This document shows, one piece after another, positions 15,346-22,273 of a DNA stretch of 34,206 nucleotides. This stretch comes from Deltaproteobacteria bacterium (GTDB lineage: Bacteria > Myxococcota_A > Polyangia > Haliangiales > J016). The stretch covers positions 1 to 34,206 of the forward strand of contig RFGE01000274.1 of assembly GCA_003696105.1 (NCBI GenBank). Direction: 5' to 3'. The position numbers and the translations under genes are program-made. Numbering within the stretch: the first letter of the stretch is position 1; each line of letters opens with the position of its first letter. A model generated the notes under the pieces. That model did no database searches and was not told the origin of the DNA. It was given only the letters and a program-made list of their open reading frames with translations.

Positions 15346-16142
15346 TACGAATCCCCCGCGAGCAGGGCGCGCAGCCGGGCGCCACCGGCGGACTCGAGAA
15401 CGGCGGCGGTGTCTCCGGCGAGCGCCACACCACCGCCGTCGACCAGCAGGAGCTGGCCGCCGAGCGCGCGCACGTCCGCCAGCCGGTGCGTGACGACCAC
15501 GAGCGCGGCACCGCGCGTGCGCCGCCACTGGTCGAGGCGCGCGAGCAACGCGGCGGCCGACGCGCCGTCGAGGCCGGAGGTCGGCTCGTCCAGCGCGAGC
15601 ACGCGCGGGTCGAGGACGAGCGCCCGCGCGATGGCCACGCGCGTGCGCTCGCCGCCGGACAGCACGGACACGGGCCGAGCGAGCAGCTCGTCCGCGACGC
15701 CCGCGATCCGGGCGGCGTCGCGCGCTCGCGCCGCGGCGTCGCCGGCCGCCACGACGCCGAGCCGCGCCGGCAGCGCGAGCTGATCGCGCGCGGTGCCCTC
15801 GGACAACACCGGCCGCTGCGGCACCCAGCCGACCGCTCGCCGCAGCGCGCGCGGCGGCCAGTCGGCGATCGGCCGGCCGAGCACGGACACGTGGCCGGCG
15901 GCGGGTTCGTCCAGCCGGTTGAGCAGGCGCAACAGCCGCGACTTGCCCGACCCCGACGGGCCGACGATCACGCCGACCCCGCCTGCCGGCACCCGCCACG
16001 TGACGCCGGCGACGACCGGTGCGCCAGCGGGGCCGGCCGCGGCGCCGCGCAGTTCGACCGCGGCCGGCGACGGCGCGCTTGCAGCGGCGGGGGCGTCGGA
16101 TCTATCTTCGTGCCGTGGTGTCCCCACTCCGATGGCAGTCAT
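15345..16142 (-). CDS. fetA: FetA-like ABC ATPase
   Basis: About 265 residues. Walker A is GPSGSGKS, Q-loop VPQRPVLSEG, signature LSGGERTRVAIARAL, Walker B RVLALDEPTSGLD, and H-loop VTHRLADV. The position directly before a fetB-type permease identifies it as the exporter ATPase. The N-terminal 35 residues are an unconserved Ala/Pro/Asp tail, and the start is uncertain: ATG 16142 is used here, and GTG 16127 is an alternative. Either start lies inside the 5' end of the divergent metzincin gene (start 16115), so the two coding regions overlap head to head by 13-28 bp. Confidence 0.88.
   Translation of the reverse strand: MTAIGVGTPRHEDRSDAPAAASAPSPAAVELRGAAAGPAGAPVVAGVTWRVPAGGVGVIVGPSGSGKSRLLRLLNRLDEPAAGHVSVLGRPIADWPPRALRRAVGWVPQRPVLSEGTARDQLALPARLGVVAAGDAAARARDAARIAGVADELLARPVSVLSGGERTRVAIARALVLDPRVLALDEPTSGLDGASAAALLARLDQWRRTRGAALVVVTHRLADVRALGGQLLLVDGGGVALAGDTAAVLESAGGARLRALLAGDS
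16103..16108 (+). promoter_or_regulatory. -10-like TATCTT, 6 nt before the metzincin GTG
   Basis: TATCTT is followed by cgtgcc and GTG 16115. The element lies inside the fetA coding sequence, downstream of the fetA start. Confidence 0.4.
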
Positions 16143-17989
16143 CCTGGCAGTCCCGCGCGCGCGTGGCAATCGCCGCGACCGCGATCCTCGCGGCGAGCGC
16201 GACGACCGCGTGCATATCGACGCCCGCGTGGCGCGGTACCTCCGCGCAGGTCGCCGCGCTGCGGCCGGCGGCCATCGGCCCGGAGCCCGGCCCGGCGCCC
16301 GCGCGCGCGCGCACGCTCACGGTGCGCGTCTACGCCGACGACGACTATCGCGCACAGGTCATGCACTGGCGCCGGCAGTTTCGCGCGCTCGTGCGCGACG
16401 TCAACGCGCCGCTGGCCCAGGCCTACCAGGTGCGGCTGGAGATCGTCGCGATGCGGCCGTGGTCCCACGACGGCGACACCGATCTGTATGCGCTGGTCAA
16501 CCAACTCGCGGACACCGACCCTGGCGACGACGTGGACTGGGTGGTCGGGTTGGTGTCCCATCTCGACCGCGCGACACCGTCGTTTCACCGCATCGGTGCG
16601 GCCCATCTCGCATCGCGCCACATCGTGCTTCGCGGAATGAACGACATCGCCGAGCGCGCCTTCCTCAAGGAAGTCGCCGGCGGACTCATCTGGGCGGAGG
16701 ACGAGGAACTCTATCGCGCGCGCAAACGACACAAGGAACGCGCGGTGTTCCTGCACGAATGGGCGCACTCGCTCGGGGCCCTGCACCACGCGGCGCCCGA
16801 GGACCTGATGAGCCCGAGCTACAGCCACCGAGCCGCCTGGTTCTCGCCGGAAAACGACGCGATCATTCGGGCGGCGCTGCCGTTTCGCGGCGAGCCGCGC
16901 ACGGCCGAGCGACGGCAGGCCGAGCGCGACGCGATCCGGGCGGCGGTGGCACGCCACGAGCGCGCGTTCGCCCGCGCGGAGCTGGCGCAGTTGCGAGCCG
17001 TCCTCGACGCGCCGCGCGCCCCGCGCTTGCGCCTGTCGGCGCGCGTGCCGCCGCCGGTGCGCGCGCGCGTCGCGCGCGCCGCGCGCCTGGCCGCGGCCGG
17101 GAACTACCGGGCGGTGTACGACGAAATCCTGCCGCTGACCGAGGCGCTCGACGACGAACCGGAGGTGTTCGCGCTCGCGTGCACGGCGGCGGTGCGCGTG
17201 ACCGGCGCGGCGGCGCCCGCCCCGACCGTGTGCCGGCGCGCCGCCGAACTCGTGACGGACGACGCGTCGCCCCTGCTGGAACTCGCCGGCGCGCACGCGC
17301 GCGCGGGCGATCGGGCGGCGGCGCTCGACCTCGCGCGGCAGGCACACGCGCGGCTGGCTTCCACCGCGGCCGCCGACGAGGCCGGCTGGCGCGCGCTGGC
17401 CACGTTGTACCAGCATCTTTCTGTGTACACATGGCTCGACGACGCGCTGGCGCACTTGCCGGACCGAGACGACGTACGCGAAGCGCGCGCGGCGGCGACG
17501 CGCACGCGCCACGTGATCGGCCTACCGGCCGACGCGGCGGCGCTCGGCATCCCGCCGGCGGACGAGGGCGAATATGCACGCGCCGTGCAGACCGCGCTCG
17601 CGCACGTGTACGCGGGGCGGATCGACGACGCGACCGCCGCGATCGCCGAGTTGCGCCGGCGGTGGCCGAACGCGCCGGGCCACCTGATCGCGCAGTGCGA
17701 TCTGGACGTGCGCGCGGGGCGGGCCGCCGCGGCGGCGCGCGCGTGCCGCGGCGCGCTCGCGCGGTGGGACGGCGCGGTGTGGGCGCACTACCTGCTCGGC
17801 ACGCTGGCGGCACAGCGGCGTCAGTGGGCGCGCGCGCGGCGCCACCTGCAGCGCGCGATCGCGATCGAGCCGAACCTCGAGGCGGCCTGGCGGCTGCGCG
17901 CGCAGGTGTGCCGGCGCGCGGGCGACGACGCCGCGCTGGCCGAGCTGCGGGCGGCGTTCCGCGCGCGGTTCGGCCGGGAGCTGCGGTGA
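16115..17989 (+). CDS. Metzincin-like zinc protease lipoprotein with TPR tail
   Basis: A 624-residue predicted lipoprotein. The N-terminus from GTG 16115 gives a hydrophobic segment ending ILAASATTAC, with a lipobox Cys. Residues ~65-240 contain H214-E-W-A-H218-S-L-G221-A-L-H224, an exact H-E-x-x-H-x-x-G-x-x-H zinc site. Ten residues on, LMSPSYSH supplies a Met-turn candidate. These two features define metzincins (matrixin, astacin, archaemetzincin groups); the subgroup is unclear. From ~330 on, the chain is Ala/Arg-rich helical hairpins resembling TPR repeats, ending with RRHLQRAIAIEPNLEAAWRL. A surface-tethered protease with a protein-binding tail is the likely picture. GTG 16118 is an equally possible start. 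The target protein is unknown. Confidence 0.75.
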   Translation: MVSPLRWQSSWQSRARVAIAATAILAASATTACISTPAWRGTSAQVAALRPAAIGPEPGPAPARARTLTVRVYADDDYRAQVMHWRRQFRALVRDVNAPLAQAYQVRLEIVAMRPWSHDGDTDLYALVNQLADTDPGDDVDWVVGLVSHLDRATPSFHRIGAAHLASRHIVLRGMNDIAERAFLKEVAGGLIWAEDEELYRARKRHKERAVFLHEWAHSLGALHHAAPEDLMSPSYSHRAAWFSPENDAIIRAALPFRGEPRTAERRQAERDAIRAAVARHERAFARAELAQLRAVLDAPRAPRLRLSARVPPPVRARVARAARLAAAGNYRAVYDEILPLTEALDDEPEVFALACTAAVRVTGAAAPAPTVCRRAAELVTDDASPLLELAGAHARAGDRAAALDLARQAHARLASTAAADEAGWRALATLYQHLSVYTWLDDALAHLPDRDDVREARAAATRTRHVIGLPADAAALGIPPADEGEYARAVQTALAHVYAGRIDDATAAIAELRRRWPNAPGHLIAQCDLDVRAGRAAAAARACRGALARWDGAVWAHYLLGTLAAQRRQWARARRHLQRAIAIEPNLEAAWRLRAQVCRRAGDDAALAELRAAFRARFGRELR

Positions 17990-18014
17990 TCCGTCGCGGC
18001 GCCGGCGAACGGCG

Positions 18015-18163
18015 CGCGAACGCCGGCGCGCCGTCGACCGCCGGCGCGCCGGTCAGCGCGCGCCGAGCACGCGCCGTCGCGGCGCCGAGCACCGGCGCGC
18101 CGGTCAGCGCGCGCCGAGCACGCGCCGCACGAACGCCGACGCGCCGTCGAGCGCCGGCGCGCC
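18015..18163 (-). repeat. Duplicated 3' end of the hydrolase gene
   Basis: An exact 36-bp repeat lies at 18041-18076 and 18092-18127. The second copy holds the real stop codon of the hydrolase gene, and the first carries the same stop (18053-18055) 51 bp further on. The adjoining coding stretch 18131-18163 is also echoed, with two mismatches, at 18018-18050. The spacer is therefore built from copies of the gene's own end. Confidence 0.75.
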
Positions 18164-18811
18164 AATCTCGTGGCCGCCCGGGAACGCCACCCACTCGACG
18201 GGCACGCCCGCGTCGCGCAATGCGTCGCGCAGCGCCTCGGCGCCGGCAAACGGCAACAGCGGGTCGTGTTCGCCGTGGCTCTGGAACACGGGCAACCCGG
18301 CGCGCGCCGGCATGCGCGGGGTCCACTCGCGCGCCGCCAACAGGTTGCCGGACAGGACGACGAGGCCGGCGAACGGGCGATCGGTGTGCAGCGCGACGTC
18401 GACCGACAGCATCGCGCCCTGCGAGAACCCGCCGAGCACGGTGCGTTCGGGCGGAATCCCCAGGTCGGCCTGCATCGCGTCGAGCGCCTCGACGACCGCC
18501 GCGCGCGCGTCGGCCAATCCCTCGGGGACCTCGTCGGCCAGCGCCCGCGGCTGGCCGGCGGCCAGCGCCCGCTCGACCGCGGCGAGATCGATCATCCACC
18601 ACGCGCGCGCGTTGCCGAGCGCATACGGCGGCGGCAGTTCGAGCGGCGCCTCCGGGAAGGCAAACACGGTGCCGGGCGGCGCGTCGACCAGCGGAGCGAG
18701 CGGCACGAGGTCGTCGCCCGGCGCGCCGAAGCCGTGCAGCAACACGACGAGCGCGTCGCCCCCGTCCCCCTCGCGGTGGACCTGCAGCGGCCCGTAGCGG
18801 TGCATCGTCAT
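18104..18811 (-). CDS. Alpha/beta-hydrolase, phospholipase/carboxylesterase family
   Basis: A 235-residue cytoplasmic hydrolase. The oxyanion-hole strand LVVLLHGFGAPGDDL, the nucleophile elbow GGFSQGAML (Ser130), the acid GEHDPLLPF (Asp183) and the base FPGGHEI (His214) are all present and in order. That is the complete triad of the carboxylesterase 2 (acyl-protein thioesterase-like) family. The segment NARAWWMIDLAAVER resembles the Trp-rich lid region of family members. The natural ester is unknown. ATG 18811 (MTMHRYG) is used; ATG 18805 is the alternative. TACAGT lies 7 nt upstream without a ribosome binding site. Confidence 0.9.
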   Translation of the reverse strand: MTMHRYGPLQVHREGDGGDALVVLLHGFGAPGDDLVPLAPLVDAPPGTVFAFPEAPLELPPPYALGNARAWWMIDLAAVERALAAGQPRALADEVPEGLADARAAVVEALDAMQADLGIPPERTVLGGFSQGAMLSVDVALHTDRPFAGLVVLSGNLLAAREWTPRMPARAGLPVFQSHGEHDPLLPFAGAEALRDALRDAGVPVEWVAFPGGHEIGAPALDGASAFVRRVLGAR

Positions 18812-18818
18812 CGCCGGC

Positions 18819-18824
18819 ACTGTA
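18819..18824 (-). promoter_or_regulatory. -10-like TACAGT, 7 nt before the hydrolase ATG
   Basis: TACAGT fits TANNNT and is followed by gccggcg and ATG 18811, the leaderless arrangement. Confidence 0.4.
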
Positions 18825-18932
18825 TCGCGAAACGGAGACGCCGGTCCCGCCGCGCCGCGGGCGGACTCCGTCCCGACGGCCGCGCCGCGCGGCAGGCGGC
18901 GCACGCCCGCGCTGCGACCGCGCCGTGGCGAC

Positions 18933-18950
18933 TGCAAACCGCCGGTTGCA
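18933..18950. promoter_or_regulatory. 18-bp imperfect palindrome, possible operator
   Basis: TGCAAaCCGcCGGTTGCA has 8-bp arms interrupted by one extra A, in the 221-bp divergent spacer between the hydrolase and the LuxR-type regulator. Its position, about 80 bp before the regulator start, would suit an operator, but no binding protein is known. Confidence 0.3.
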
Positions 18951-19032
18951 CTCCGACGCCCCAGTTCGGTCGCCGCGACCGTCACATCCCGCGGACTTGC
19001 GGCGGGCACGCGTGTTGCTTTTGTTTCGCCCG

Positions 19033-19572
19033 ATGCGGCAGTACGTCTCCTGGCCCGTCGAGGTGCTCGACGCGTTCGATCACGCGGTCGCCGTCGTCGA
19101 CGCACGCGACACCATCGTCTACGCAAACCCGGCCGCGCGGCGGCTGTTGGCGGGCGCCGCCCCCGGCATCCCGGTGGCCCAGTCGCCGCCGGCGGCGGCG
19201 ATCGTCGCGCGCGCGCGCTCTGCCGCCGCCGTGCGCGAGACCGACATCGAAGTGACCACTGCCGAGGGCGTCGCATGGCGCGGATGTGCGTGGCCGGTCA
19301 ACGGCGGCGCCGTCGCGTTCGCGGTACGCGCGCAGCGCGCCGTCGATCGCCGCGAGGCGCTTCAGCACGCGCTCGGCCTGCACCGGCGCGACGCGCAGCT
19401 CGCGCTCGACGTGACCGACGGACGCGCGAACAAGGACATCGCCGCCGACCTCGGCGTTCCGCTCGGCACCGTCGCGACGCGGCTGTCTCGGCTGTACCGC
19501 CGCGTCGGGGTCACCAACCGCGCCGAACTGGCGGCGCTGGTGACGCGAACGCTGGACCGCGCGCGCGCGTGA
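19033..19572 (+). CDS. PAS-like / LuxR-type HTH transcriptional regulator
   Basis: A 179-residue protein. Residues ~5-110 resemble a PAS sensor (VLDAFDHAVAVVDARDTIVYANPAARRLL). The C-terminal ~55 residues are a LuxR/GerE-type helix-turn-helix: ALDVTDGRANKDIAADLGVP followed by the recognition helix GTVATRLSRLYRRVGV and NRAELAALV. No receiver domain is present, so input is probably a small ligand or redox/light cofactor in the PAS fold, which is inference. ATG 19033 begins MRQYVSWPVEVLD. A GTG at 19012 is also in frame, and neither has a good ribosome binding site. It converges with the selenoprotein gene across a tandem repeat containing its stop codon. Confidence 0.78.
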   Translation: MRQYVSWPVEVLDAFDHAVAVVDARDTIVYANPAARRLLAGAAPGIPVAQSPPAAAIVARARSAAAVRETDIEVTTAEGVAWRGCAWPVNGGAVAFAVRAQRAVDRREALQHALGLHRRDAQLALDVTDGRANKDIAADLGVPLGTVATRLSRLYRRVGVTNRAELAALVTRTLDRARA

Positions 19573-19745
19573 CGGCGGCGCGCGGCGCTCGCGCCTCGCC
19601 GCGTTCGCGCGCATCGCGACCGCGCGCGCGCGTGACGGCTACGCGCGGCGCTCGCCCGTCGCTGCGTTCGCGCGCATCGCGACCGCGCGCGCGTGACGGC
19701 TACGCGCGGCGCTCGCCCGTCGCTGCGTTCGCGCGCACCGCGGCG
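19556..19745. repeat. 61-63-bp tandem repeat spanning two convergent gene ends
   Basis: Three copies marked by gtgacgg begin at 19569, 19632 and 19693, with spacings of 63 and 61 bp. The first carries the stop of the LuxR-type gene and the third the last codons and stop of the selenoprotein gene. The second and third copies are nearly identical; the first diverges. Confidence 0.75.
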
Positions 19746-20482
19746 GTGGCGCGCGCGATCAGCTCCGACGCCGGCGGGCGATCGTCGATTCGCTCCGAGC
19801 GGTACACCATCCGAACGCGCCCGTCCGCGCCGACGACCAGGGTGGCCGGCATCGGGATGTCGCCCGGACGCGCGCCGGCGAACACGCGGTCGTACCAGGG
19901 CGCGCCGCGCTCGTCGCGCAGCCCGAGCGCGTCGAGCGCCGCACCGGTCGGGTCCGACAGAAACCGCACGCGTCCACCGAGCCGGCGCTGGAGCGCGACT
20001 TGATCGGCGCTCGGCTCGTTGCTCAGCGCGTAGACCTGCAGTCCCGCACTGCGCAACGCGTCGGCGTGGCGTTCCAGCTCGCCGAGCTGGGCGACGCAAA
20101 ACGGTCACCACTTGCCGCGGTACAGCACGAGCACGAACGGTCCCTCGGCCGCGAGTTGGTCCGACGACACGCGCGTCCCGTCGGTGGTCGCCACGTCGAA
20201 GGCCGGCAGCGGCTCGCCGACGCGAGCGCGAGTGCGGTCGGGAAGGCGCGACAGCATCGCCCGCGTCGCGGCGAACCACGCGGTGCACCATCCGAGCGCG
20301 GCGTACAGCACCCAGCGCGGCTCGCCGGCGATCGCGACCGACGCGACCGCGATCGCGGTCCCCGCGACCACCGCCGCGTCGTGGCCCCGCGTCGTGAACG
20401 CGGCGCGCCCGACGGCCAGGCGCGCCACGTAATCGACGCCGGCGCCCACCGCGAGTGCGACGCCCAGGTACGCGCTCACCAT
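19700..20482 (-). CDS. Membrane-anchored selenocysteine peroxiredoxin-like protein (in-frame UGA)
   Basis: A 260-residue protein if UGA at 20105-20107 is read as selenocysteine 126. Residues 1-80 hold about three hydrophobic helices (MVSAYLGVALAVGAGVDY; DAAVVAGTAIAVASVAIAG; WVLYAALGWCTAWFAATRAM). The redoxin domain follows: VGEPLPAFDVATTDGTRVSS, then FVLVLYRGKW-U-PFC, where AhpC/TSA-like relatives have WCPxC. The frame continues without change into QLGELERHADALRSAGLQVY and typical redoxin strands to residue 260. Peroxiredoxin-like U-x-x-C selenoproteins are known in bacteria. A SECIS-like hairpin begins 7 nt after the UGA. Sec126/Cys129 would reduce peroxides or disulfides beside the membrane. 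Ordinary gene callers would break this gene in two. The genome must encode SelA, SelB, SelC and SelD for this to work; none is in the window. Confidence 0.88.
20069..20097 (-). promoter_or_regulatory. Bacterial SECIS-like hairpin after the UGA codon
   Basis: Read on the minus strand, a perfect 7-bp stem CCAGCTC/GAGCTGG (20074-20090) is capped by a GGC loop (20081-20083). A second 4-bp stem GCGT/ACGC closes below a small internal loop. The loop begins 22 nt after the UGA and starts with G, which meets the general bacterial SECIS model (G early in the apical loop, about 16-37 nt from the UGA). SelB would bind it to deliver Sec-tRNA. Confidence 0.75.
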
Positions 20483-20488
20483 ACGCGC

Positions 20489-20518
20489 AGTATACGGCCG
20501 CGAACCGGACGCTCCCAA
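20489..20518 (-). promoter_or_regulatory. Promoter of the selenoprotein gene, 6 nt before its ATG
   Basis: TTGGGA (20513-20518) and TATACT (20489-20494) are 18 bp apart. The -10 ends 6 nt before ATG 20482, so transcription would begin at about the A of the start codon. Confidence 0.55.
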
Positions 20519-20687
20519 ACAGGCCGTTTTGCACAGCGACTGGCTGCGGTCGCCACCGTCGGGGATCGCCGGCGGACGCCCTCCTGCCTTCGGCACCGTA
20601 TGGGAGGAAGCGCCCTCGTGCGCTGCGGGCGTGCGGCGCCCCCCGGCCGCTCGCGACCTCGCCGGCGCGCCCGCGCGCAACGGCGCG

Positions 20688-22172
20688 CTAGCGAAGTCGC
20701 ACGTCGAGCGAAAACGGCGTGAACGGCCCGTCGAGCAAGCCGGACGCGATCGGTGCGCCGCCGGCGTCAGGCGCCCACGTCTGGCCGTCGAACCGGGCTG
20801 CGAACAACCGCCCCTCATCGTCGGACGCGACGACCAGCGCCACGGCGCCGCCCGGCAGCACCGCCAGGTCGAACGATCTCGGCCGCCCGATCGCGGACAG
20901 CGGCACGGAGCCCGCCGTCCAGCCGAGATCGACCGGCGACCAGGTCGCGTAGCCCAGTTCGCCGGATGCGTCGTCCGGGTAGACCGCGACCGCCACGCCA
21001 GCCGCCGGCAAAAACGCCAGCTCCCCCGGGAAATCTCCCTGCGCCGTGTCGTCGACGTCGGCGATCTGCGAGTCGATCTCGACCGCGTCCACCAGCGATG
21101 CCCCCGTCCACATCGCGACGCCGAGCCGTTCGATGCCGTCGCCGAGGTCGTACAGGCCGAGCGCGATCAGATCGCTCGCCGGGTCGGACGCGAGGTCGAC
21201 GAAGTGCGGCGTTCCCAGAGGAACCGTGCCGAGGGTCAACTCCGGCGACCAGAACCGGTGCGTGGCATCCCACACGCGATAAAAAAACCCGCCCGCCCCT
21301 TCGCGGCCCCACGCGACCAGCACGTCGCCGGACAGCGACTCGAACGCGACGTCGAACGCGCGGTTGTGAACGATGCGGGATTGCGGGTTCACCTTGAGGC
21401 GATCTTCGAGGCGCACCGCCGTCGCCAGGTCCCAGTCGTCGCCGGTCCACACGATCACCGCGAGTTCGTCGCGGTCATCGGCGTACACGAGCGCGATCTC
21501 GTCCGAGTCGGGCCGCGGTTCGAGTTCGACCCAACGCACCGCACCGCGGTTGATGTCCGGCAGCGGCCCTCCGCCGCCGTCGTTGACCGGCAGGCGGCGC
21601 TCCGCCGACCACTGTCCTGCGGTCCACACGCGGTACGCCGGCGTCGACGTGCCGACGCCGTAGACGGCGAGCGCGTCGCCCGACGCCTCGAACTCGAGGT
21701 CGAAGCCGCGCGTCGCCGACGACACGCCGAGCCCGTGGACGACGGCCCAGTCGGCGGCCCACTGCCCGCCGGCGTACGACGCGACGCCGGTCGCCAGCCC
21801 GCTGGCCGTCTGGGCGACGGTCATCGTTTTCTCGGCGCCGGTGCCCGACGGGTCGATGCGGTGGACGATCCACGGCACGCGGCCGCCGAACGGTCCCAGC
21901 GCGGGCTCCGCGAACCACGCCTCGGCCGCGTTCGCGAACCGTTGATTCTGCAGCTTATTGGACGCCCCTACGGCGTACACGACGCGGGCGTCGCCGTCGG
22001 CCAGCGGAGGCGGCGGTGGCGGCGCGTCCGGCGCCGTGTCCGCCGCGTCGTCCGGCGGTCGCGCATCGGGCGCCGCGCCTCCGTCCCCGGCCGCCGTCCC
22101 CCCGGAATCGAATCGACAGCCCGGTGCGCACAGCGCGCCGACACACGCGACCGCGGCAACCGTCCGATGCAC
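20688..22172 (-). CDS. Large secreted lipoprotein, probable beta-propeller, function unknown
   Basis: A 494-residue exported protein from GTG 22172. The N-terminal signal MHRTVAAVACVGALCAPGC ends in a plausible lipobox Cys, and a Gly/Ala/Pro/Asp tether of ~40 residues follows. The remainder alternates beta strands and turns with recurring Trp-containing blocks such as YRVWTAGQWSAERRLP, IVWTGDDWDLATAV, YRVWDATHRFWSPEL and VAMWTGASLVDAVE. This periodicity of roughly 50-60 residues fits a beta-propeller on the cell surface. No catalytic motif is visible. TAGCCT lies 6 nt before the start. The 205 bp downstream, before the selenoprotein gene, hold only that gene's promoter. Confidence 0.75.
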   Translation of the reverse strand: MHRTVAAVACVGALCAPGCRFDSGGTAAGDGGAAPDARPPDDAADTAPDAPPPPPPLADGDARVVYAVGASNKLQNQRFANAAEAWFAEPALGPFGGRVPWIVHRIDPSGTGAEKTMTVAQTASGLATGVASYAGGQWAADWAVVHGLGVSSATRGFDLEFEASGDALAVYGVGTSTPAYRVWTAGQWSAERRLPVNDGGGGPLPDINRGAVRWVELEPRPDSDEIALVYADDRDELAVIVWTGDDWDLATAVRLEDRLKVNPQSRIVHNRAFDVAFESLSGDVLVAWGREGAGGFFYRVWDATHRFWSPELTLGTVPLGTPHFVDLASDPASDLIALGLYDLGDGIERLGVAMWTGASLVDAVEIDSQIADVDDTAQGDFPGELAFLPAAGVAVAVYPDDASGELGYATWSPVDLGWTAGSVPLSAIGRPRSFDLAVLPGGAVALVVASDDEGRLFAARFDGQTWAPDAGGAPIASGLLDGPFTPFSLDVRLR

Positions 22173-22178
22173 GTCGTC

Positions 22179-22184
22179 AGGCTA
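22179..22184 (-). promoter_or_regulatory. -10-like TAGCCT, 6 nt before the lipoprotein GTG
   Basis: TAGCCT fits TANNNT and is followed by gacgac and GTG 22172. No ribosome binding site lies between them. Confidence 0.4.
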
Positions 22185-22257
22185 TCCCGGTGCCGCACCT
22201 CCGGTCAAAGGCGCACCGCGCGCCGGCCTCGCGCGCCGCAGGTCTCGCCGCGCGACG

Positions 22258-22263
22258 TATGAT
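22258..22263 (+). promoter_or_regulatory. -10-like TATGAT upstream of the PfkB kinase
   Basis: TATGAT lies 10 nt before ATG 22274. The in-frame ATG at 22259 falls inside this hexamer, which argues for 22274 as the true start. Confidence 0.4.
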
Positions 22264-22273
22264 CGCGGTCGCC

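Noticed and set aside
15793-19032. Plus-strand open frame running into the LuxR-type regulator from over 3 kb upstream
   Set aside because: It overlaps fetA, the metzincin gene and the hydrolase gene, has low-complexity Arg/Ala content, and the PAS-like domain begins only near 19033.
20056-20107. Frameshift or nonsense mutation making the peroxiredoxin-like gene a pseudogene
   Set aside because: The frame is the same on both sides, the stop is UGA exactly at the catalytic Cys position, and a SECIS-like hairpin follows. Selenocysteine explains all three.
22259-22273. ATG 22259 as the start of the PfkB kinase
   Set aside because: It lies inside the TATGAT -10-like hexamer; ATG 22274 starts closer to the family's usual N-terminus.
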